Assembly: GCF_026262505.1 (NCBI RefSeq)
Contig: NC_067207.1
Span: 11,004,082 to 11,068,081 of the forward strand
DNA: 64,000 bases
Source of the DNA: Trichomonas vaginalis G3
Lineage: Eukaryota; Parabasalia; Trichomonadida; Trichomonadidae
Direction: 5' to 3'
How positions within the stretch are numbered: the stretch's first letter is position 1; each line of letters begins with the position of its first letter. A program made the position numbers and the translations under genes. This document shows positions 9,846-20,594 of the stretch, in pieces. Below the pieces are notes generated by a model that searched no databases, had not been told where the DNA came from, and saw only the letters and a program-made list of their open reading frames with translations.

Positions 9846-11148
9846 TAGGGTGTCCAAAGGTGTGTTTAGCACAAACCTGAATACTGCGAATAGAAATAAA
9901 CAAGTTACATATATATAAAGTTTATTTAAATATAATCACCATTGGATTCAATCACGCGTTCGCAGCGATCGATCCAGGCTTGAAAGACACGCTTTAAATC
10001 ATCATGAGAAAATTGCTCAAATTGCTCTCTTACAAAATTTTCAAGATCATCTGGACTCGCGAATTCGCGTCCTTCAGCTCTCTTTTTTAGCGTGCCGAAT
10101 AAATAAAAGTCAGAGGGTGCAATATCAGGTGAATAAATTGGGTTTGGAACAACTTTGACATTGTTTTCCACCAAGTAATTCATTACCTTATGACTTTTGT
10201 GAACTCTTGAATTATCAAAATGAATTGCAAACTTTTGTTTTTGTTGTTTGGATTTCTCAAACTCATCAGAATTGATAATTTGAGTAAGAACATTGTCAAT
10301 TAGATACTGAGCATTCATCGTATTAGGTTTTTGAAGAATATCAATTGCGATGATGCCATTCACGCCCCAAAAAACCGACAACATCATCATTGGTGTGTCA
10401 ATTTTTTTCTTCGGGAATGTTTGCGGATTTTCATCCTTCGGGATCCACATGATTTTGGCTTCTGTTGCATATTGAAACCAAGACTCGTCCCCTGTTACTA
10501 AAAAGCGAAACTTCTTGGATTGATACGCACCCAATATAGAGAGGAGCTCTTTCGAAGATTGGACTCTAGATTTTTTTTGAACTGAATTAAGGTTGTGCGG
10601 AACCCAACGTGTATACGCTAGTTTGTAGTTCAAATAATTGTGCAGATAATAACTGACTGTTGTACGTGGTATCTTTGTCATCTCCTCTATCCTTCTGAGT
10701 GATGCTCTTGGGTCTTCATCTAGCGCTTGAAGAATTGCTTTGATTTTTCTTTGATCCGGCGATTTTTTGTCAATTTTTATGATGGGCGCCTTTTTGTTCA
10801 TGAAGTGATACATCCTAACATGATACGTTACAGTGGAATAGCTAGGAGCATCCATACCGAAGCATTTTACCAATGTCTCGTAGATTTTTTTACAGTCTTT
10901 GCATTTTTTTGCAAGAGCGAGGATGTTTTCTTTATGATTCATTAAAAAAATGAAAAAATCCCGCCAAAATTTCCCGCGAAACCGCCTCTTGTCTCAAAAT
11001 TCATTTTATATCCCGGCATGGCGCCAAAATACAACATACTCATCATATACATATATTCATATTTTTTATTATATATTTATAATCAGCATATATCTCCTTT
11101 AATAGTCTCATATAGAGCGCTGTGCTAAACGCACCTTTGGACACCCTA
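9846..11148 (-). mobile_element. Mariner transposon (1303 bp) inserted in element 1
   Basis: Ends are inverted repeats TAGGGTGTCCAAAGGTG on both sides with one or two changes inside, flanked by a TA duplication (9844-9845 and 11149-11150). The transposase frame is intact. Size and motifs fit the mariner family known from Trichomonas vaginalis (Tvmar-type). Confidence 0.95.
9926..10942 (-). CDS. Mariner transposase, intact (338 aa)
   Basis: The N-terminal half has paired helix-turn-helix segments (LRRIEEMTKIPRTTVSYYL) and the mariner hallmark WVPHNL. The catalytic DD34D triad is visible: VTGDESWF, IHFDNSRVH, and YSPDIAPSDF with 34 residues between the second and third Asp. Length is normal for mariner. 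No stop or frameshift is present, so this copy may still be active, or at least inserted recently. It is transcribed opposite to the gene it interrupts. Confidence 0.95.
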   Translation of the reverse strand: MNHKENILALAKKCKDCKKIYETLVKCFGMDAPSYSTVTYHVRMYHFMNKKAPIIKIDKKSPDQRKIKAILQALDEDPRASLRRIEEMTKIPRTTVSYYLHNYLNYKLAYTRWVPHNLNSVQKKSRVQSSKELLSILGAYQSKKFRFLVTGDESWFQYATEAKIMWIPKDENPQTFPKKKIDTPMMMLSVFWGVNGIIAIDILQKPNTMNAQYLIDNVLTQIINSDEFEKSKQQKQKFAIHFDNSRVHKSHKVMNYLVENNVKVVPNPIYSPDIAPSDFYLFGTLKKRAEGREFASPDDLENFVREQFEQFSHDDLKRVFQAWIDRCERVIESNGDYI

Positions 11149-11654
11149 TATTTACACAAATTATTATTTAAATAAATGCACAGGTGTTGATAAAGTTTTT
11201 GATTTATTAGATAAAATATCAAAAGAAACCATTGGAACATATAAAATTTTGTGTGATTGTGGTTTCATTATTGAAGATACCAATAATGTTTCATATGAAA
11301 GAACAGCACCGAAGGAAGACGAAGTTGAAAGGTCTATACCATTCGTTATTAAGAACATAAAAGATATGAAAACTTATAAACATTATATTTATTCATTTAT
11401 TTCAGAAAAAATGGAAGCAACCCATAAAACATCTTCTCATCATTTTATAGCTATTCATACATTCCTTTTCAAAGTTGTGAAATTAAATAAGACAGGAATT
11501 AGATTTAATGTATCAGGGTACGCATTCTTGAGTAAATTAAAATGTATTCGTCACGTCGCAGATGATAAAAATTTATGTGTTCTTAATTCATTTTATGGGC
11601 TTTAAAAAATAAACTTTATTTTTATTTATTTTTTTAATTTTTATTCTTACATAA

Positions 11655-14600
11655 ATGAATAAAAATGGAACAGCTAAAATGAATGATAATCAAATAAGAG
11701 CCGAAGGTAGAAGGTTATTTAAACGCTTCTATAACATTCCTGATGGTGTTAATCCTAAAACTCGTAGAAGTTATTTAAATGAAGCAATAGATGCATATGA
11801 AGGATTTGACATTTCATCAGAAAGTGAGAGGTTAGCAAGAATGTTAAACGTTAATATTGATTTTTATTATTGTGACCCTCAACCAGAAGACGTAGACATT
11901 AACAAGGTAGACTTTCCATTAGTGGATTCAATAATGATAGATCCAGAATTTGAAACAGTAAATATTTTATTAACACAGAGTCCATGTGGAAAACTTCACG
12001 CTGACAGAATTACAGACGTTGAAGCACTCACAGGATATAAAGTTTGCCCCTTTTGCAAAGAAGAAGTATATTCTATCCGTGATGATCCAGAAAGGAAAAA
12101 CCAAAGAAGATTTTTAAAACATTGTGAGAAATGTAAAGAAAATAATGGAAGATTAATTCAAGACGTTCAATTGCAAAACACACAACAACCATATGCACCA
12201 CATATCACGAAACAGAAGATATATCAATGGCTATTAGCACATAATTTGCAGGAATATTATAAACCAACAAGATATTATATTACTTTTGACTTCGAAACAT
12301 TAGAGACTAAAGAAGAACTTCAACTTTCTGAATGTGCAACTTTGAACGCTTACTTAAAACCATTTATGGTATCATCAACTGTCAAAATAAAGCCGCAAAG
12401 CGGCGAGGACGTAGACCGTGATAAAACATTTACGAGGAATTTTTGCTTAACATCAAGTGATTCGTTCATCTCTGATTGGATTGAATTTTTATTTTCAACC
12501 TGTTCATTAGTTGCTAAATCAAATATTGAACAATATGAAGAATTAATGAATACATTAAATGAGAAACAAAAGGAAGCAATGAAAGAGCTTTTAGATGAAG
12601 AATTTAATAAAGTGAATATCATTGGTTTTAATTCGGGAAAGTTTGATTTAAATTTAATTCTTCGTGATTTAAATACTGCAAAATGGAAGATAAAATCAAT
12701 GCTGGGTTCTTCTTCTCAATTTAAGCAAGTCATAGTAAAGAAAACAAACTGTCCATATGAATTAAGATTTATTGACATCAGAAATTATATAGCGGGTGGA
12801 ACATTAGACCAATTCACTCAAGATTTCGGAAACAATAAATCACGTGTTAAATCCTTTTTCCCTTATCAATTCATCACATGGGAGAATTACGAAGATGAAT
12901 TATATAAAAAGGAACCATTCACTCAAGATTCATTTTATTCAGCATTAACACAAGAAACAATATCCGATTCAGATTATCAAATATATCTCAATGATGCTAA
13001 AAATTTTGAGAATAGATTAGAATATTTTATTCATTATTGCAATAAAGACGTTGAAATTATGATTGACCCAATTGATAAAATTATCGAAGAAACATTTGTT
13101 TATAAAATTGACATGCTTCATAATCTTTCTTTATCATCGAATGCATCAATGATTCGTTACGCGTTAGCATATAAGAACTTCAATCCTAACGAAACATATC
13201 CAGAAGAAGAAAATGTGGAATCAAGTTTTGAATTAACAAAAAAGTATTGGAAATATAAAATTGATTCATATAAGAAACAAGATGAAAAGGCGAAAAGAGA
13301 TACCAAAAACAATGTTTCAATGGATGATTTTCAATACTATCACGATTTAATCCTTTCAGCTAAATGCAAAATGTGTGGTAAAGCGTTTACATATGTAAAT
13401 AAACCAACATTGGATAGAATCGATAATGAAAAACCACATACCAAAGAAAATTGTCAGTTAATGTGTTGTTATTGCAATGTCGTAAAATCAAATAAAGATG
13501 AAGATGTTCAACGTTTAAGAATCAATTTAAGAAATTATGCATTAAAAAATAATTTACCAATGACTTTAGATTCAGTTGAAGCTTATCACATTCTCCGTAA
13601 TGGAATTACTGGTGGTCTATCAAATGTTCAACATCGTGTTAATCTTAAAGGAATCACGCACATTAATAAACTTTCATATAATCCAGAAACTAAAACTGTA
13701 TTAAATGAGGACACCACCAACATTATGACTCATTTCGTTGGAGTTGACTTTAATTCATTATATCCTTCATCATTTTCATCTAATCCTCATGATTTCATTC
13801 AATATACTGACCATAAAATGTATATGCCGGGAAGATTGAATGGTGTTATCATTTGTGATACAGCAACAAAGAAAGCAAAAGCACTGGGAATAATTAAGAA
13901 GAAAAATACTTTATTCGTGGCTGAAGTAAAGGGTCACATTGATGAAAAATACATTAATGATTACATAAACTTTTTACCGATAATAAGAAACTTAGATATT
14001 ATCACAGATGAAAAAACAATTGGTAGTTTTATGTATAATTACATGAAATCAAACAATTTACCAGTTGACCAGAAACAAGAAAATTAACTCAGCTAGCATC
14101 AACATACAACCAATATCAACCATTTTCTTCTTATTATCTTTGGTATCTAATCGACAGATTTCATTTTATCATCGATGATATTCAATCAATTTTAACATTT
14201 ACTAAAAACACTTGTTTTAATGAATTTGCGAATGAATTTATGAACGAAAGACAAAAGGCTGAATTAGAAGGAAATAAAGGAAAAAGTTTATTTTGCAAGA
14301 TTTCACTTAATGGATCATATGGTTACGATGCAATGAATACACAAAATTACGCAAAGACTAAAATAATGAATGCACAGAAGGCACGCGTTGCATGTATGTC
14401 AAATAAGTTTAAAAACATAAGAGAAATAGGAGAGGATACATATCAAGTGATGCTTAAAGATAGATTTTATAGATGTGAAACATGTTTACAAGAGGCATTC
14501 TTCACTTTAGATAATGCTAAATACTGGTATTTGGTTTTCATTTATGATTTTATGTATAAATGCATGAATCTTAATCGTTTTCATTTCATTGAAGGTGATA

Positions 14601-15124
14601 CTGATTCATCTTATTGGGCAATCGCTGGCGACCCAAATCTTCCTAACACTCAAGCATTTCAAGCAATTGTTACCGATAAACAGTTTTATGATAAAAACAT
14701 TTTCAAATTCGCACCTTTTGATTTCTTCTGTTTTGATGAGAAATTTAAACCTAAATTAAAGAATAAAGCTGAAGAAAAAGCACATGAGAAAAAATTATTG
14801 GGTTTAGCAATTGAGAAACAAGGTGATAACATGGTTGCTTTATGCCCCAAGTGTTATACATCATTCAACGGTTCAATTGATGGAAGTGATTTTAAAAAGA
14901 TTGCGCAAAAAATGAAAGGAGTTAGTTTACGACAAAATAAACAATTAACACCTTAAAATTATTTAGATATAATAAATGATAAAGTGATATTTGATGGTCA
15001 GAATATTAATTTACAACTTAAAAACGGGGTAATGACTCGCTTAACAATTGGTAAGACTGCATTAACAGGAGCACACACTAAGGCTGTATGTTGTGAAAAT
15101 GGATGTTGTATGCCATTTATTTAA
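11655..15124 (+). pseudogene. Protein-primed-type family B DNA polymerase with embedded HNH domain, disrupted
   Basis: The 3'-5' exonuclease motifs are YITFDFETLE (Exo I), IIGFNSGKFDLN (Exo II) and YCNKDVEIM (Exo III). Polymerase motifs are VDFNSLYPSSF (A), KISLNGSYGYD (B) and EGDTDSSY (C). Between Exo III and motif A, around residues 565-615, lies an HNH-like zinc domain: CKMCG, then LDRIDNEKPHTKENCQLMC, then CYCNVVKSN. Near 14080 a one-base slip in an A-rich stretch stops the first frame at 14087; the second resumes upstream of 14240. An in-frame TAA at 14954-14956 then precedes the natural C-terminus (ending CCMPFI at 15124). Expected role: replication of element 1 from its ends. Confidence 0.9.
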
Positions 15125-15249
15125 TACAATTTATTTTTTATTTTTAATGAAATGCCACAGAAGAGACAAAAGGAACCGTTAATGATGGCTTTGATACTAT
15201 GATTCAAAGAGGCGGGCACCCTTAAAACATTGATTTTATTTTTATATAA
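15125..15249. promoter_or_regulatory. Short spacer with T-rich start-proximal motif before integrase
   Basis: Ends with TTTTATTTTTATATAAATG, the T-rich TTTTAT stretch followed by ATAAATG seen before most element genes. The rest contains no convincing gene. Confidence 0.4.
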
Positions 15250-16755
15250 ATGAATAACACAGATTTAAAAATTTTAATTGATGATTTAGTATTTAATCAA
15301 AATTTTCTTAATTATTATGATTTAAAAGCATATCTCCAAAAATATAATAATAATATAACGGGTGATGATATGGAATATTATTATCCATATTATAAAAATG
15401 AAATTTTGAAATATCATAATAAAATAATTTCTGAAATTAAAGACAAAATTAAAAATAATGAATATATAAAGGGAAAAACTAAATCACAGCTTAAACAGTT
15501 GAAAGATTTCAAAAATAAAGTATTAACAGAAGAAGATATTGATGAATTATATAAATTATATAATCCTGAGCCACAAAAACCAAAGGTGCAAAACGCCCAG
15601 GTCCTTCAGACCATAAATGATGCACAAGCTTTAATTTATGATTCATTAGTTAAACCATATTCAGCCCGACTTTTAAATGAAGATCAACTTTTGGAATTCA
15701 TCCTTCAACATAAACTCGAAGTGGGAAAGTATATCAAACCTTTATATACAGCATATTTAAAACAAATGAATAGAATACATCCAGAATTAATGAAGGAAGG
15801 AATGAAATCCAAAATCAAAGCAGATAAAATTAAACCACTTGCAACACCAAAACCTCCAACGACAGTACCTCCTCCTCCTTCAGTTAATCCTTCATCATTC
15901 ACTTTATTATATCCATTTCAAACATTTAAGAAGCAAAAAGATTTTAAAAAGGATTTCAAGATATTAAATAAACCAATTGACCCGAAAATTCAACCGTTAA
16001 AGGAAAAATTTAGTCGCCCTTCATTTGCACCATATCCATATTCATACGAAATCGATCATCTGGAATATTCAAAAGGAAACGTTACTTATTTATTTGCCAT
16101 TAACATTAACACTAGATATTTATATTGCATTCCAGTGAAAGGGAAAACAGAACAGGAAACACGAAGAGCTATTCAATACTTACTAGATCATGAAAGAGTA
16201 GATAATATCAGGGGTGATGGTGATAAAGGATTTCAGGCAGCTATGATTCATTATTTCCCACAAATTAATTTTTTCTTTTCATCCTCTCCATATACGTTTC
16301 ATAATAAAATAGTTGATGCAGTAATGAGAACTCTTAGAGATGCGTTAGGGGTTAACGGTCAGATATACTGGGATGGAAATCATGACTCCATCATACAACA
16401 GTTAGTATATTATTATAATAATACATGGCATAGAACAATAAACATGAAACCGGTGGAAATGAAAAATGATATTTCAAAAGAATGGGAATATATTAGAAAG
16501 CAAATGGAAAGGTTGAATGATGTTAAACGTGAACAAATTAATTCGGGGCTCATGAATTTTAAACAAGGAAATAAAGTTTTAATTCATCTCGATTATGGAA
16601 AAACTGATAAATCAATGACAAAAAGAAGACGAAGATTTGACACAATAGCTGAATTTGTTAGATATATTAACGGTAATGCATTAGTTGAAGTTGACAATAA
16701 ATTAATAGAAATTCCGATTTATTTTATTACTCCATTATATTTAAATAATATTTAA
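15250..16755 (+). CDS. Maverick-type rve integrase (501 aa)
   Basis: The retroviral-like integrase core is at about residues 255-410: first Asp in YEIDHLEY, second in RGDGDKGF, third acidic position in HNKIVDAVMRTLRD, with 32 residues between the second and third. The third is Asp where most integrases have Glu. The N-terminal 250 residues are helical and lysine-rich with a proline linker (PKPPTTVPPPPSV). The C-terminus (KQGNKVLIHLDYGK onwards) is an SH3/chromo-like basic module as in Polinton integrases. The frame is intact. It would insert element DNA into the host genome. Confidence 0.92.
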   Translation: MNNTDLKILIDDLVFNQNFLNYYDLKAYLQKYNNNITGDDMEYYYPYYKNEILKYHNKIISEIKDKIKNNEYIKGKTKSQLKQLKDFKNKVLTEEDIDELYKLYNPEPQKPKVQNAQVLQTINDAQALIYDSLVKPYSARLLNEDQLLEFILQHKLEVGKYIKPLYTAYLKQMNRIHPELMKEGMKSKIKADKIKPLATPKPPTTVPPPPSVNPSSFTLLYPFQTFKKQKDFKKDFKILNKPIDPKIQPLKEKFSRPSFAPYPYSYEIDHLEYSKGNVTYLFAININTRYLYCIPVKGKTEQETRRAIQYLLDHERVDNIRGDGDKGFQAAMIHYFPQINFFFSSSPYTFHNKIVDAVMRTLRDALGVNGQIYWDGNHDSIIQQLVYYYNNTWHRTINMKPVEMKNDISKEWEYIRKQMERLNDVKREQINSGLMNFKQGNKVLIHLDYGKTDKSMTKRRRRFDTIAEFVRYINGNALVEVDNKLIEIPIYFITPLYLNNI

Positions 16756-16775
16756 TTTTTTTTATTTCGTAAGAA

Positions 16776-17048
16776 ATGAGTGACAACAAAGCAGTCAAGA
16801 GTCCAGACAATGAATATAAAAAGAAACTAAACAGAATTAAATCAAAAATATGCTATTACAAAAAGAAGCCGCAATGCGGTGGGGTTGAAAACAATAAAGA
16901 GAGGAAAGAAATAATCGAAAAATTAGAAACTTACCGTTCAATCCTTAAACTGAGTGAAGCAAAAATAAAAGAATTTAATAGAATAAATAAATTGGTTGGA
17001 AGAGATGAATTTAATAAAGATGAATTTTTAAACTCTATCCAAATTTAA
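16776..17048 (+). CDS. Small basic helical protein (90 aa), unknown
   Basis: Lys-rich and predicted helical (KKKLNRIKSKICYYKKKPQC, then RKEIIEKLETYRSILKLSEAK). It follows integrase by 20 bp on the same strand and has the usual T-rich leader. Its TAA overlaps the stop of the opposite-strand gene at 17045-17209 in a shared TTAA. No family is recognised; a DNA-binding accessory role is a guess. Confidence 0.6.
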   Translation: MSDNKAVKSPDNEYKKKLNRIKSKICYYKKKPQCGGVENNKERKEIIEKLETYRSILKLSEAKIKEFNRINKLVGRDEFNKDEFLNSIQI

Positions 17049-17209
17049 TTTTTATTCCTCTTCGACAACGTCTCTCTTTCCATCATTACTGCATAACCAC
17101 ATTTTCTCAGTTTTAGTGGTTTGTTATTTTTAGCAAGTTCTCGCATCATTTTTATCGTTTCCTCCCTTGTTATGATTCGTGGTAAATTTTGAGCTTGTGG
17201 GGTATCCAT
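17045..17209 (-). CDS. Small ORF (54 aa) convergent with 16776-17048
   Basis: Encodes MDTPQAQNLPRIITREET followed by a basic stretch with KNNKPLKLRKCGYAV. The ATG is preceded, in its sense, by the T-rich leader TTTTTATCATAAATGG. Its stop shares a 4 bp TTAA overlap with the convergent gene, an arrangement found repeatedly in these elements, which argues that it is real. Confidence 0.5.
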   Translation of the reverse strand: MDTPQAQNLPRIITREETIKMMRELAKNNKPLKLRKCGYAVMMERETLSKRNKN

Positions 17210-17229
17210 TTATGATAAAAATAAAAATT

Positions 17230-17745
17230 TAAATTATGCCGTTCTAAAGTTTGTGACAACATGACATTTTGACAACAGTCCCGGAAATGATTTGTCATGA
17301 CTTCATCGTAATGAGTGTAAATGACCCAAAAATAATGTTTTCATTAATGGTTTCAGGTTATTCAATAATTAATTATTTTTGAAGAACTGAAGGTGTCACT
17401 ACGTCACCATGTGTCACTCGGTTAATTAACTTCTCTGAAAAAATGAGACAACATGACATTTTGACAACATCACAGGATTAATGAGGAAGGCATTTATGAA
17501 TTATTTTTGAAGAACTGAAGGTGTCACTACGTCACCATGTGTCACTCGGTTAATTAACTTCTCTGAAAAAATGAGACAACATGACATTTTGACAACATCA
17601 CAGGATTAATGAGGAAGGCATTTATGAATTATTTTTGAAGAACTGAAGGTGTCACTACGTCACCATGTGTCACTCGGTTAATTAACTTCTCTGAAAAAAT
17701 GAGACAACATGACATTTTGACAACACAGGAGGATTAATGCAAAAA
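17230..17745. repeat. 128 bp repeat array downstream of the primase gene
   Basis: About three copies of a unit containing GAAGAACTGAAGGTGTCACT, then ACGTCACCATGTGTCACTCGG, TTCTCTGAAAAAATGAGAC and AACATGACATTTTGACAAC, spaced 128 bp (17381, 17509, 17637). It contains several GTGTCAC/GTGACAC words. Inverted copies lie on the other side of the primase gene at 20144-20590. Confidence 0.9.
17287..17340 (-). repeat. 54 bp block shared with element 2
   Basis: Read on the minus strand it begins AAACATTATTTTTGGGTC and includes TTTACACTCATTACGATGAA. It matches 50505-50558 of element 2 at 51 of 54 positions, although surrounding sequence is unrelated. Confidence 0.9.
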
Positions 17746-17762
17746 TAAATTCCAATCATACT

Positions 17763-20075
17763 TTATAAAGCATCATTTACAGGTATTTCATCGTCAGTAA
17801 ATGAATCCTCATTATCGTTTGGTTCAACCTGTTTATATAATCCTTTCATTTCTTCTTTCAAAACATAACACCATGTTTGTTTACCATCTATTCTTACCTG
17901 TTTCTTATCACATTTATCCTTAATGCTCATTTGGAAATTCTTGTCTTTCATGTCTGATGGTTTGCAGAATAGCGCATTTTTACATGTCATACCTGCACTC
18001 AATTCATCATAATGTGTATTTATCCATTCATCTAAAGGATTTGTTGATAACTCGATTAAATCTTGTTTGGCTTCAGTCATCGGTATGATTCGTACATTAA
18101 ATGATGAAAGGTCATATTGCATAAAATACGTCAGTAAATTATCATAAAATTCCTTAGTGCATGAATCCATTAAATTCTTGAAGTAATCAAATTGACCCTT
18201 GAATTTACCATTAACCCTTAAAACTACGTCTCTTCTGTCTCCAACTTCAATTTTGACGGGGTAGACGTTATTAGTTACGAAAATGAAATTGGCAACATTC
18301 TGAGCTGTTCTTCTGGGTTGATTCTTTTCATTAATTCTAATCTCATTATCCGTAATAATTGATTTCAAAGCGTTGAAGTTTGCGAGTCTATCTTCACCTA
18401 CATTCTTGAGTTCATTAAGTACAAGAAACATTTTATTTTCAACTACTGAGTTGAAATTACCCGTTAGCTCACTTATTTCAGTAATGTTTTTACATGAATA
18501 ACCAGCGAGAAGTTCAGAAATAATATCTGTAAATCTGTTTTTACCTGTTCCCTGAAGTCCTTTCAAAATAATTGCTGTTTCATTCTTGATTCCAGGATGT
18601 TGAATCATTGATGCAATCCAGCCGAGAAGGTATTTATACACTTCATCGTTATTATCACAAATGGCTTCTTTAATGAAATTCATAAACATCTCAATTTTTG
18701 AGTAATCAGGCTTTTCAAGAATGTTGTATTTATAACCCTGAAACGTTGAGAAAACATCTGGGGAATCAGATTTAAAGCAAACACCCTTAACGGTTAATGA
18801 GGATAATTGATTTAGTAGTACATCCCATGCTGTTATTGTTTTACCTTCTTCTTTAAATAATTTAATCATTTTGAGTGACTCTTTCATGTTTGACTGAAGA
18901 ACAAATGATATTTGATTCATTTTGTCGTGTATGTTGTAATCTTTCTGAATGAAATATTTGTTTCCACAATCTACAAAACGGATTACACGTGATAAATCCT
19001 CGATTACTTCAGAACTGTTTTTATACTGATGATTTTCAGCCTTGCGTCTAATATCTGTTATCAAAAACGAGTCATCAAGTTTGATATCAAATGTTATTTT
19101 TGGCTTACGTAATAAAGGTAAAACATATTCATCATAATATTCCTTTTGATAAAGTTTTAGAATCTTCACCAAAACAAATGGAGAAGTCATTAAATGTGCA
19201 TATCTACTACGTGCTTTTTCAAAATTACTTTTTGCATTTTCAGTTAAATTGCAGAAATTATAAACGTTATCGTATGCTTCATTAATTAAATGATTAGGTA
19301 ACGAATTAATTGCTTGAAACAGTGTGAATAATGTAACTTCTTTTTCTAAATTCATGTTTCCACCATCATTATGTACTTCAAAATCACAGATGCCATCAAC
19401 TATGCTCTGGGCAAGTTTATCGTCAATGTTTACATCTTTGTTTTCATTCATTATACTCTTTATTTCTTCGCTCTTCTGTTCAACTCTTACCTTAATATTC
19501 AAATCATTTAATATATCGTTTACTGTTCTGGTTAATGTTGAATCATAACTTCCACGAATGAATGAGTATGTATTGATTGGTTCTGATGCATTCTTGCGAA
19601 CTCTTGAATCAGCCATAACTACTAATGAACGCTTTGAATCATCAATAGAAGTCATTATGTCAATATCATAATCATTGCAGGAATAACATTTAATCATTCT
19701 GTTCGAAACTGCATAGAAGAAATTAGTGTTGCAATAAATGTGAAGACCTCCTGAAGCGGTTTTAACGATAACATCTTTATCCGAAAGTTTTGATAAAATG
19801 TCTTTTCTAACTGTTTCTTTAAGTTCATCATTGTACGATTTATTGATATCAACATCTATAATCGTTAAATTTGAAATTTTATTTACTAATAAAGCCATAC
19901 CAGTTTTCCTTCCTCTTCCTCCATCATGTTTGAGGTAGTTATGTAAATCAATCTTGTTTTCACCAATTCTTTCGTTGAGGGTTTTAGTTTCTGCCACAAC
20001 TAATTCCTCAGCTAATGAATCAATAACTTGTTCATCAGAAATGATAAAGTTACTGTTGTTGTTTGTTGCTGTCAT
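17763..20075 (-). CDS. Prim-pol (AEP) plus SF3 helicase replication protein (770 aa)
   Basis: The N-terminal third has an archaeo-eukaryotic primase pattern: LTIIDVDIN (hDhD), TASGGLHIYC (sxH-type) and a later IDIMT segment. The C-terminal half is a superfamily 3/D5-like helicase: Walker A GLQGTGKN near residue 505, Walker B-like MFLVLNEL, sensor ANFIFVTNN, then a GDRRDVVLRV finger-like segment. The helicase part aligns with the disrupted helicase of element 2 (43497-44731), which lacks the primase half. The frame is intact. It would unwind and prime element DNA. It is flanked by inverted repeat arrays on both sides. Confidence 0.9.
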   Translation of the reverse strand: MTATNNNSNFIISDEQVIDSLAEELVVAETKTLNERIGENKIDLHNYLKHDGGRGRKTGMALLVNKISNLTIIDVDINKSYNDELKETVRKDILSKLSDKDVIVKTASGGLHIYCNTNFFYAVSNRMIKCYSCNDYDIDIMTSIDDSKRSLVVMADSRVRKNASEPINTYSFIRGSYDSTLTRTVNDILNDLNIKVRVEQKSEEIKSIMNENKDVNIDDKLAQSIVDGICDFEVHNDGGNMNLEKEVTLFTLFQAINSLPNHLINEAYDNVYNFCNLTENAKSNFEKARSRYAHLMTSPFVLVKILKLYQKEYYDEYVLPLLRKPKITFDIKLDDSFLITDIRRKAENHQYKNSSEVIEDLSRVIRFVDCGNKYFIQKDYNIHDKMNQISFVLQSNMKESLKMIKLFKEEGKTITAWDVLLNQLSSLTVKGVCFKSDSPDVFSTFQGYKYNILEKPDYSKIEMFMNFIKEAICDNNDEVYKYLLGWIASMIQHPGIKNETAIILKGLQGTGKNRFTDIISELLAGYSCKNITEISELTGNFNSVVENKMFLVLNELKNVGEDRLANFNALKSIITDNEIRINEKNQPRRTAQNVANFIFVTNNVYPVKIEVGDRRDVVLRVNGKFKGQFDYFKNLMDSCTKEFYDNLLTYFMQYDLSSFNVRIIPMTEAKQDLIELSTNPLDEWINTHYDELSAGMTCKNALFCKPSDMKDKNFQMSIKDKCDKKQVRIDGKQTWCYVLKEEMKGLYKQVEPNDNEDSFTDDEIPVNDAL

Positions 20076-20143
20076 TTATATAGGAATAAAAAAAATAAAA
20101 ATAATTTTAAAACTAACTTTATTTTTGGACTGCATCAAATTTT

Positions 20144-20590
20144 CGTAAATGTTGTCAAAATGTCATGTTGTCTCATTTTTTCAGAGAAGTTAATTAACCG
20201 AGTGACACATGGTGACGTAGTGACACCTTCAGTTCTTCAAAAATAATTCATTATTGAATAACCTGTGTTGTTGTCTAAATGTCATGTTGTCACATTTTTT
20301 CAGAGAAGTTAAATGACCTGGTGACACATGGTGACATAGTGACACCTTCAGTTCTTCAAAAATAATTAATTATTGAATGACCTGTGTTGTTGTCTAAATG
20401 TCATGAGTTAAATAACCGAGTGACATAGTGACACCTTCAGTTCTTCAAAAATAATTCATAACTACCTTCCTCCTGTGTTGTTGTCTAAATGTCATGTTGT
20501 CTCATTTTTTCAGAGAAGTTAAATAACCGAGTGACACATGGTGACATAGTGACACCTTCAGTTCTTCAAAAATAATTAATTATTGAATGA
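20144..20590. repeat. Repeat array upstream of the primase gene, inverted relative to 17230-17745
   Basis: Four degenerate copies (near 20152, 20268, 20386, 20474) of the unit TGTCATGTTGTC, then TTTTTTCAGAGAAGTTAA, GAGTGACACATGGTGAC, TAGTGACACCTTCAGTTCTTC. The third copy has an internal deletion. Together with 17230-17745 it brackets the primase-helicase gene symmetrically. Confidence 0.9.
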
Positions 20591-20594
20591 CCTG

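Larger units (their letters stand above)
9164..11605 (+). pseudogene. Element 1 gene interrupted by a mariner (possible PolB N-terminal domain)
   Basis: The first fragment (9164-9845) encodes an acidic protein with a coiled-coil stretch around EIEKLEQLRNEIDERISELR. The second (from 11151) continues in the same frame through GYAFLSKLKCIRHVADDKNLCVLNSFYGL-type sequence and stops at 11605. Taking a TA duplication and a 1303 bp mariner, the insert adds 1305 bases, a multiple of three; the two halves were thus one frame of about 378 codons. The last part recalls the region before the exonuclease domain in some virus-like PolB proteins, and the polymerase frame starts 50 bp downstream. A separately encoded PolB N-terminal region is possible but unproven. 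Confidence 0.7.
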
